A DNA stretch of 6,348 bases, taken from assembly GCA_002338895.1 (NCBI GenBank), contig DDJH01000192.1, positions 67,474 through 73,821 of the forward strand. Direction: 5' to 3'. The notes under the pieces are model-generated. The model did not search any database and was not told the DNA's origin. It saw nothing but the letters and a program-made list of their open reading frames with translations. Of this stretch, positions 1 through 5,768 are shown piece after piece (within the stretch, counting starts at the first letter, position 1; every line of letters starts with the position of its first letter). The position numbers were made by a program, and so were the translations under genes. Origin of the DNA: Lentisphaeria bacterium UBA1829 (lineage in GTDB: Bacteria > Verrucomicrobiota > Lentisphaeria > Victivallales > UBA1829).

Positions 1-1
1 C

Positions 2-763
2 GCGTCCGCCGACGGAACGCTTCTCTCCTGGAATCTGATCGCGTGGTTCCGCGCACTGGCCGGAGGGGTGCCCCCGGGCATCAGCGACGCTTCCAATGGA
101 AACGGACTCTATTCCTATTTCAATACGGATCTGAAAGGATCCCTGGTGGCGTTCGGGATCAATGGAATTTCCGATTTCCGTGACGCGGGGCATGTCACTC
201 TGACCAACAACAGCCCGAACTTCGCCTCGTATGAGAACGGCGGGACTCTGAACGTCAAAGTCTACGGACAGGAGACCGCGGATTTGAAACCGATCAATTT
301 CGGACTGAAAATCAAAGTCCGCGGCGGTCTGATCCGGTCGAACATGACCCGTCTGGAGTTCGAACTGGAAAAAAGCCTCGCTCCGGTCAAACAGGAGGAG
401 GACTACTTCCAGCGCTCCACCAAGACCAAGGCGGAAATCCTCTGCCCCCTGAACAAAACGGCGGTGATCGCCGGACAGCGGGAGATGACCTTTTCCAACA
501 GCGGTCCGAGCGGCTATGCGTTCCTGCGGCATATCCCGATTGTCAACTGGTTCATGGCGTTCGAGGAGGATCAGGGGGAGGAGATGCAGCTGCTGATCCT
601 CGTCTGCCCGAAGATCGCCGGACAGCATGTGCAGATGAGCTCCGTGCCGTCCGAGGAGACGGCGGAAGTGGAAAACAAAGTCTCCCGCTCGGTTCGGGAA
701 AAAAGCAGAAAAATTCAGCAGCAGGAGAACCGGAACTGGTTCCTGAAAATGTTTACCTGGTAA
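2..763 (+). CDS. cpaC: Secretin of the Tad pilus (CpaC/RcpA-like), C-terminal part, 5' end missing
   Basis: This is the C-terminal 253 residues of an outer-membrane secretin, the gated ring through which a Tad/Flp pilus exits. The frame is already open at base 2, so the GTG at 68 is internal and not the start. Visible secretin-domain features are the NNSP stretch with a following ENGGTL (residues 69-83), a strand pair around INFGLKIKVRGGL (98-110), a conserved strand with LEFELEKS (118-125), the hairpin TAVIAGQREM (153-162), then the signature LRHIPIVNWFMAF (175-187) and the closing strand EEMQLLILVCPKI (193-205). These match the usual P-x-L-x-x-IP-hydrophobic-F and E-x-L-I-hydrophobic-P pattern of family PF00263. 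After the barrel come about 48 residues of charged, probably helical tail ending in NRNWFLKMFTW. The Tad assignment rests on the cpaF-tadB-tadC genes that follow 12 bases downstream; the domain alone would also fit type II or III secretins. The N-terminal domains and signal peptide lie outside the window. Confidence 0.85.
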   Translation, partial: ASADGTLLSWNLIAWFRALAGGVPPGISDASNGNGLYSYFNTDLKGSLVAFGINGISDFRDAGHVTLTNNSPNFASYENGGTLNVKVYGQETADLKPINFGLKIKVRGGLIRSNMTRLEFELEKSLAPVKQEEDYFQRSTKTKAEILCPLNKTAVIAGQREMTFSNSGPSGYAFLRHIPIVNWFMAFEEDQGEEMQLLILVCPKIAGQHVQMSSVPSEETAEVENKVSRSVREKSRKIQQQENRNWFLKMFTW

Positions 764-775
764 GCGGGGTGCGGA

Positions 776-2464
776 ATGCGCTTGAAAGTCGTTTATGCCG
801 ATGGAGCGGTGAAGACGGTTCCTCTGGAGGGGAAATGTCTGATGGTGATCGGACGCTCCGAAGGGGCCGGGCTCTGTATTGCAGATAAGAAAGTCTCCCG
901 CCGTCACGCCGAAATCCGGACCGAGGGCGGAGAGTTCTTCCTCGAAGATCTCTCCAGCCGGACCGGGACACGGGTCAACGGGAAGCTGATCGAGGGGGAG
1001 ACAAAACTCTCCGTCGGAGATACCGTCCAGATCGGCGAAACGGAACTGATTCTGGAAAAAACGGAACCCGCGGCTCCCGCTCCGGCTCCGGCCCGGTCGG
1101 CTTCCGCAGGGGGAGACGCGCGTAACGGCTCCGCCGGACACAAGCTGCCCCTCTATTCCGCGCAGAGCGCCCTGGTCTCCCTTTACAGCGAAACGATGAT
1201 CCGTCTTGCCCGGCGGATTCAGAACCGGGTGCTGGAGCTGCTGAACATCGGAAACAGCTCCGCAAGAGAGATGACAAACAGCGAGATGCGCCCGAAGGTC
1301 GAAGGCGCCGTGGAACAGATCCTCCGGGAGGTCCGGCATGAGATCCCGACCGATGTCAATCCGGATCAGTTCCGTCAGATTCTGCTGGATGATCTGGTCG
1401 GTCTGGGTCCGCTCTCGCCGCTGCTGCGCGACCCCGCCATCACGGAAATCATGATCAACGGTCCGGAAAACATCTTTGTGGAAAGCAGGGGACTGCTCTA
1501 CCGGAGCGCGGCAAAATTCAACGGAGAGACCCATCTGCAGTCGATCATTCAGCGGATTGTGGAGCCGCTGGGCCGGCATATCGACGCGGCATCGCCGATG
1601 GTGGACGCGCGTCTGGAAGACGGTTCCCGGGTGAATGCGGTGATTCCGCCTCTTGCTCTGGACGGATCGCTGGTGACCATCCGGAAGTTCCCGTCGAAAA
1701 AACTGACGGACGAGGATCTGATCGGTTTCGGGAGTCTGACCCGTCCGATGGCGCTGTTCCTCCGGGAGGCGGTGAGGGCCCGGCGCAATATTCTGGTTTC
1801 GGGAGGAACCGGATCGGGCAAGACAACGCTTCTGAACATTCTTTCCCAGTTTATCCCGGAAAAGGAGCGGATCATCACGGTGGAGGATTCGGCCGAACTG
1901 AAGCTGACCCACGAGAATCTGTGCCGTTTGGAGGCGCGTCCGGCCAACGTGGAGGGGCAGGGACGCGTGACGATCCGGGATCTGGTCATCAACACGCTGC
2001 GAATGCGTCCGGACCGGATCATCGTCGGCGAGTGCCGCGGCGCGGAGGCGCTGGACATGCTGCAGGCGATGAATACCGGACACGACGGATCCATGACAAC
2101 CTGTCATGCCAACAATCCGCGCGATGCGCTCTCCCGTCTGGAAAACATGGTGATGATGGCCGGGTTCGAGCTGCCGTCCTCCGCCATCCGGGAACAGATC
2201 GCGTCCGCGATCCATCTGATTGTTCAGCAGACCCGGCTTGCGGACGGATCCCGGAAAATCGTGAAAATTACCGAAGTGACCGGCCGCGAAGGAAGCACCA
2301 TTCTCCTGCAGGATATCTTCACATTCGAACAGGAGGGGTTCGATGAGAAATTCCATGTGATCGGGCATCATACGGCAACGGGAAATATTCCGAAATTCGT
2401 CGACGAACTGCGGCAGTCCGGCGATCTTGAACTGGATATGTCGGTCTTTGTCCCGGAAGGGTAG
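776..2464 (+). CDS. cpaF: FHA domain fused to Tad secretion ATPase (TadA/CpaF)
   Basis: This is a hexameric cytoplasmic ATPase of the GspE/VirB11 superfamily that powers Tad pilus assembly, here with an N-terminal forkhead-associated (FHA) domain. Residues 1-95 are the FHA domain, with G26-R27, S41-R-R-H44, SSRTGT (60-65) and V67-N68-G69; these are the usual phosphothreonine-binding positions, except that the Asn of the common SxNGT loop is Thr63. A Pro/Ala/Ser-rich linker (about 97-120) leads to the CpaF body: GLGPLSPLL (209-217), TEIMINGP (223-230), SPMVDARL (273-280), Walker A GGTGSGKT (343-350, K349), the Asp-box-like VEDSAEL (369-375), RMRPDRIIVGE ending at the Walker B Glu419, and the His-box GHDGSMTTCHAN (435-446). 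All catalytic motifs are intact, so the enzyme should be active. Ordinary CpaF proteins are about 100 residues shorter because they lack the FHA unit. The ATG at 776 is preceded by a modest GGGGT at 766-770. The FHA fusion suggests control or docking through a phosphorylated partner (inference). Confidence 0.96.
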   Translation: MRLKVVYADGAVKTVPLEGKCLMVIGRSEGAGLCIADKKVSRRHAEIRTEGGEFFLEDLSSRTGTRVNGKLIEGETKLSVGDTVQIGETELILEKTEPAAPAPAPARSASAGGDARNGSAGHKLPLYSAQSALVSLYSETMIRLARRIQNRVLELLNIGNSSAREMTNSEMRPKVEGAVEQILREVRHEIPTDVNPDQFRQILLDDLVGLGPLSPLLRDPAITEIMINGPENIFVESRGLLYRSAAKFNGETHLQSIIQRIVEPLGRHIDAASPMVDARLEDGSRVNAVIPPLALDGSLVTIRKFPSKKLTDEDLIGFGSLTRPMALFLREAVRARRNILVSGGTGSGKTTLLNILSQFIPEKERIITVEDSAELKLTHENLCRLEARPANVEGQGRVTIRDLVINTLRMRPDRIIVGECRGAEALDMLQAMNTGHDGSMTTCHANNPRDALSRLENMVMMAGFELPSSAIREQIASAIHLIVQQTRLADGSRKIVKITEVTGREGSTILLQDIFTFEQEGFDEKFHVIGHHTATGNIPKFVDELRQSGDLELDMSVFVPEG

Positions 2465-2471
2465 AGAGGAG
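2465..2471 (+). promoter_or_regulatory. Ribosome binding site of tadB
   Basis: The purine-rich AGAGGAG directly follows the TAG stop of cpaF and sits 7 bases before the ATG at 2479. It fixes the tadB start and indicates that cpaF and tadB are on the same message. Confidence 0.8.
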
Positions 2472-2478
2472 TCCCAGG

Positions 2479-3378
2479 ATGAACACCATTCCCATTCTGC
2501 AACGGTACGGAGTGTATCTGCTGGTGCTTTTCGCTGTCGCACTGCTGATCTATATTCTGATCACGCTGATCCAGGCGTTCAGTCTGGAGCAGGCCGACCG
2601 GAAAGCCAAAGAGGACCGCTCGGAAGGCGTGGTGAACAATATTTATTACTTCATCAACCGGACCACCCTTCAGCAGATTCAGCTCTCCATGGGCATTCTG
2701 CTTTCCGGCGGAGTGATTGCCACACTGGTGTTCTGTCAGGTTTACGAGCCGGTGATCCTGGTTGCGGCGGCCGCACTTGCCTTTGTGCTGGGAATGGCGC
2801 TGCCGTGGTTCTATTTTTCCTCCAAGGTGCGCAAGCGCGCGGAACAGTTCGAAAGCAGCATTTTGGATCTCTCGCTCGGACTGACCAGCGGACTGCGCGC
2901 CGGACAGGCACTGCCCCAGGCTCTCGAAGTCTTTTCCCGGAGATGCGAAGGTCCGATGAAGGAGGAGCTGATGATCGTGATCCGCGAATACCGGCTCGGA
3001 CTGGAACTGCCGGAGGCGCTGCAGCGGATGTACAACCGGATCCCGTGCGAGGATCTTCTGCTCCTGATCATCTCAATCCGCCTGACAGCGCAGTCCGGAG
3101 GGAGTATGGTGGACGTTCTCGAAAAGATCACGCAGATGATCCGCGGAAGAACCGAATTCCAGCAGAAACTCCGGGCGTTGACGGCTCAGGGACGGTTTGA
3201 AGCGCTCGCGATGTCGCTGGCCCCGCTGGTTGCATTCGTCCTGCTGTTTTTCATTAACAACGACCTGATGCTGCCGATGGTGCAGACCGTGATCGGATGG
3301 TGCGCCATCGGCGTGATGCTGACGTTGGAGTGCATCGGGTATTTCGTGATCCGGGCCATTGTGGATATTGAGGTGTGA
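2479..3378 (+). CDS. tadB: Tad inner-membrane platform protein TadB
   Basis: This is one of the two polytopic platform proteins of the Tad pilus, related to GspF/PilC. It is thought to pass ATPase motion to pilin extraction in the inner membrane. The 299 residues are a normal TadB length. Hydrophobic segments are seen at about 11-33, 70-88, 91-113, 242-260 and 268-292. The cytoplasmic T2SSF-type helical domain lies at about 120-240, with LSLGLTSGLRAGQALPQALE (131-150) and the second helical hairpin LTAQSGGSMVDVLEKI (202-217); the G-rich turn plus an AL-x-x-A/V-L-E helix is typical of TadB/TadC. It lies 14 bases after cpaF and 4 bases before tadC, the standard cpaF-tadB-tadC order, which supports TadB rather than TadC. 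No truncation or unusual residue is noticed. Confidence 0.93.
   Translation: MNTIPILQRYGVYLLVLFAVALLIYILITLIQAFSLEQADRKAKEDRSEGVVNNIYYFINRTTLQQIQLSMGILLSGGVIATLVFCQVYEPVILVAAAALAFVLGMALPWFYFSSKVRKRAEQFESSILDLSLGLTSGLRAGQALPQALEVFSRRCEGPMKEELMIVIREYRLGLELPEALQRMYNRIPCEDLLLLIISIRLTAQSGGSMVDVLEKITQMIRGRTEFQQKLRALTAQGRFEALAMSLAPLVAFVLLFFINNDLMLPMVQTVIGWCAIGVMLTLECIGYFVIRAIVDIEV
3370..3375 (+). promoter_or_regulatory. Ribosome binding site of tadC, inside the end of tadB
   Basis: GAGGTG overlaps the last tadB codons and is 7 bases from the ATG at 3383. It decides between that ATG and the upstream in-frame TTG at 3359, which has no such site and would add eight implausible residues inside tadB. 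The arrangement implies translational coupling of tadB and tadC. Confidence 0.75.
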
Positions 3379-3382
3379 ACAG

Positions 3383-4279
3383 ATGAAACAGTTTTTCATT
3401 TATGCTCTGACGTTTATGGCGGTGATGCTGCCGAGTCTCTTTTTCGTGGTGCTCGCGGAAAAGAAGGAGAAGCGGACGGAAAAGAAGGAGAGTCTTCCGC
3501 TGGTGTTCCTGCTGACCCGTCCCATTGCGGAGCTCCTGGAGGCGGGTGGAATGGGAAACTTCTTCCGGAAACTCTTCCCCGGACACAGCGCACGGATCCA
3601 GAAGAATCTGCATTTTGCCGGACTGAAGATCCAGGTGGGAAATGTCTACTGCACACAGGTGTTTCTGGCGGTTTTTCTTGCGTTGATCGTCGGCGGGGTG
3701 ACCGCGATGCTGGTGGATCGGGAAAACCGTCTTTCCATCCTGGTGGCCGGGGTGATCGCCGCATGGATCGGGGGAGCTCTGCCGGGGATCGTGATCGGGA
3801 ATCTGGCGCAGCGCAGACAGCTGCAGATCCTGCGGGCAATTCCGTACTCGATCGACCTGATCGCGTCGGCAATGCGGGGCGGACTGGATTTCAGTGCGGC
3901 GATCCGCTTTTACGTGAAGCTGGGAATCCCCGGACCGCTGACGGAGGAGTATTCCCAGATGCTCCGGGAGATGGAGCTCGGAGTGATCCGGACCGCTGCA
4001 CTGCAGAATATGGCGGACCGGATTCAGATCAAGGAGTTTACGTCGTTTGCCGCGGCGATCGCGCTCGGGACCGAACTGGGCGCGCCGCTGACGGAGACCA
4101 TGGAGGTGCAGGGCGAGGAGATGCGGAAAGCCCGTTTCGCCCTGGCGGAATGCAAGGCCCAGCGGGCGCCTTCGCTGATGCTGCTTCCCATGGCATTGTT
4201 TATTCTGCCTGCGGTTTTCATTATTATTCTGACCCCGGTGTTCCTCAAGATGAAGGAAGCCGGAGTTCCGCTGTTCTGA
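3383..4279 (+). CDS. tadC: Tad inner-membrane platform protein TadC
   Basis: This is the partner of TadB in the inner-membrane platform of the Tad pilus. From the ATG at 3383 it is 298 residues, normal for TadC. Hydrophobic segments lie at about 5-24, 91-111, 116-137 and 264-286. Between the third and fourth is a T2SSF-type cytoplasmic domain that starts at LRAIPYSIDLIASAMRGGLD (150-169), a recognisable TadC opening (P-Y-x-I/L-D-L-hydrophobic followed by a GG-L-D/S turn), and continues through ALGTELGAPLTETMEVQGEE (227-246). It ends with the hydrophobic helix and TPVFLKM, close to the usual TadC C-terminus. A strongly basic/acidic stretch (26-36, EKKEKRTEKKE) follows the first helix and fits a cytoplasmic loop. 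The gene is separated from tadB by 4 bases and from the next FHA gene by 10 bases. Confidence 0.92.
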   Translation: MKQFFIYALTFMAVMLPSLFFVVLAEKKEKRTEKKESLPLVFLLTRPIAELLEAGGMGNFFRKLFPGHSARIQKNLHFAGLKIQVGNVYCTQVFLAVFLALIVGGVTAMLVDRENRLSILVAGVIAAWIGGALPGIVIGNLAQRRQLQILRAIPYSIDLIASAMRGGLDFSAAIRFYVKLGIPGPLTEEYSQMLREMELGVIRTAALQNMADRIQIKEFTSFAAAIALGTELGAPLTETMEVQGEEMRKARFALAECKAQRAPSLMLLPMALFILPAVFIIILTPVFLKMKEAGVPLF

Positions 4280-4285
4280 GGAGGT
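4279..4285 (+). promoter_or_regulatory. Ribosome binding site that sets the start of the FHA membrane protein gene
   Basis: A near-consensus AGGAGGT overlaps the last base of the tadC stop codon. An in-frame GTG at 4284 lies inside this site, so it cannot be the real start; the ATG at 4290, four to five bases downstream, is the sensible one. This removes two residues from the longest open frame. Confidence 0.8.
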
Positions 4286-4289
4286 GCGC

Positions 4290-5768
4290 ATGAAGCAGCA
4301 GACCGTCGGATACAAGATTCGATTCATCACCGGAGAGCTGGCCGGAAGGACGTTTGCAATTCCGAATTCCGGAACCACGATCGGACGGCGGCGCGATGCC
4401 GATATCCGTCCGGGAGGAACGGATATCGCCGCGGAACATCTCTCGCTGATGCCGCAGGCGGATTCCGGCGTGCTGATGCATGTGTACGACAATGAATCCG
4501 CATGGGTGGACGGAAACGAGATCGCCGGAGGTGCGGATGCGCTGCTCACTCCGGGTGAGGATGTCCGGATCGGAAAAGAGCTGACATTCGTTCTGGAACG
4601 GAACGATTCCGCGGTGAATGCAAGTCCGGCTCTTTCGGAAGAGGAGGCGGAAGAGCCGACCGAGGAACTGACCGAGGATGCGTCCGGTCAGCCCGCTCAG
4701 CCGGATGGCGACTGCACCCGGTACGCCTCCGCCGCGGAGCTGGAGGACCTGCGGAAGTTCAGCCGGGCACAGAAACGACGGAAGAAACTGGTGCTTGGAA
4801 CCGGGATTCTTCTGGCGCTTCTGATTCTGGGCGGGGGATATGTGCTTTCGGTTCTGGAACTGGAGAATCCGGTGACCTGGCCGGGAGAGGTCTCCGGCGT
4901 CTACAACGACGGCGAGTTCCGGACCGAGATCGAACCCGGCGGAAAATGCCTGGTCTACTATCCGAAGATGTCCGCGACCGTGGTCAAAACGGACGGCAAC
5001 AACTGCGAGGTGATGACCGCGCTCGGAAAAAATCTGGATGTCCCGTTCCACCTTGTTCTGACCGTAACGCCGGTCCCGGACGGGTTCCGCACAACCCGGA
5101 AGAAAAGTTTCGACAACTGGCGAAAACGGGTCTCGGAACAGCAGGGCTTTGCGTTTCTGGAGGATCCGGCACAGGACTTCTACCGGCCGACGGAATGCGG
5201 ATTTCCCTATTACCGGATTCCGTATACAAGAAGGGATAAGAATTTCCGCTGGCAGGGATATGCCAGCTATATGCGGTATCAGGATCGGGAGATCGTGCTG
5301 CTGCGGGAGGTGCCGGCGAATCATTTCTGGCGGTCGGACCGGGTGCTGCAGAGCTACGGAGCGTTTGTGGTCTCTCCGGCGATGGTGGACCGGTACTGGG
5401 AGATCCCGGAAAAACGGATGGAAGGGGATTCCACCCGTCTGTTGCAGCGGGCGGCGATGGAGCTGCGCAAGAACATCGCGGCTGCGGTCTGGGATGAACT
5501 GGATCTGATTCTGCGGACCCTGCTCTGCCGTGCGTATGAGAACAAGGATCCGGTTCTGATCGCCGCGGTGGAGCCGCTCTGGAAGGAGTTCCGGGAAAAG
5601 CAGCAGATCTGGTATTCGCAGTGCTGTCTGGCGTATCAGGCCTATCAGGCGGAGGAGAACAGGGAGGGAATGAACCGGATTATCAATGAGTGCCTCCGTC
5701 GTTTTCCCTCGCCGGACGATCACCGTCATGTCAAAATCATGAAAAATAGTTGGACGATTGAAGAATGA
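4290..5768 (+). CDS. Membrane-anchored FHA protein of the Tad locus: FHA domain, one membrane helix, unknown C-terminal domain
   Basis: I do not recognise this as a named gene. The 492 residues show three parts. Residues 8-104 are an FHA domain, with TIGRRRDADI (30-39), the DIAAEHLSL strand (45-53), WVDGNEI (72-78) and GEDVRIGKELTFVLE (89-103). Against the usual motif, Arg33 is kept, the binding Ser is Ala47, His50 is kept, and the N/G loop is degenerate, so phosphothreonine binding is doubtful. Residues 116-141 are an acidic linker with Thr124 and Thr128. A basic patch (QKRRKK, 161-166) precedes one transmembrane helix at 167-188, so by the positive-inside rule the FHA domain is cytoplasmic and about 300 residues lie in the periplasm. 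That region is aromatic-rich strand-like (about 200-370), then helical (about 380-470), with seven cysteines and no motif I can place. Its position right after tadC implies a role in the pilus machine, perhaps as a connector between the motor and the periplasm (inference). The overall shape recalls YscD/PrgH of type III secretion. Confidence 0.85.
   Translation: MKQQTVGYKIRFITGELAGRTFAIPNSGTTIGRRRDADIRPGGTDIAAEHLSLMPQADSGVLMHVYDNESAWVDGNEIAGGADALLTPGEDVRIGKELTFVLERNDSAVNASPALSEEEAEEPTEELTEDASGQPAQPDGDCTRYASAAELEDLRKFSRAQKRRKKLVLGTGILLALLILGGGYVLSVLELENPVTWPGEVSGVYNDGEFRTEIEPGGKCLVYYPKMSATVVKTDGNNCEVMTALGKNLDVPFHLVLTVTPVPDGFRTTRKKSFDNWRKRVSEQQGFAFLEDPAQDFYRPTECGFPYYRIPYTRRDKNFRWQGYASYMRYQDREIVLLREVPANHFWRSDRVLQSYGAFVVSPAMVDRYWEIPEKRMEGDSTRLLQRAAMELRKNIAAAVWDELDLILRTLLCRAYENKDPVLIAAVEPLWKEFREKQQIWYSQCCLAYQAYQAEENREGMNRIINECLRRFPSPDDHRHVKIMKNSWTIEE

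Noticed and set aside
68..70. GTG as a start codon of the secretin gene
   Set aside because: The same frame is open back to base 2 and the upstream residues fit the secretin domain. No ribosome site precedes the GTG, so the gene simply runs off the left edge.
2427..3200. A 257-codon + strand frame overlapping the cpaF end and tadB
   Set aside because: It is out of frame with tadB, whose product has clear membrane segments and T2SSF-type motifs. The alternative product is Arg/Gly/Ser-rich and featureless.
3359..3382. TTG at 3359 as the tadC start
   Set aside because: It would overlap tadB by 20 bases without a ribosome site, while the ATG at 3383 has GAGGTG at good spacing and starts with a normal membrane helix.
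3254..4549. A 431-codon minus-strand open frame opposite tadB/tadC
   Set aside because: It covers the strongly conserved tadC in reverse, begins inside the FHA gene, and gives a His/Gln/Arg-rich sequence without domains. It is a shadow of the real genes.
764..5768. Terminators, promoters or small RNAs between the genes
   Set aside because: The gaps are 4 to 14 bases or overlapping, and none can hold a hairpin with a T-run or a promoter. The genes appear to share one transcript that starts upstream of the window.
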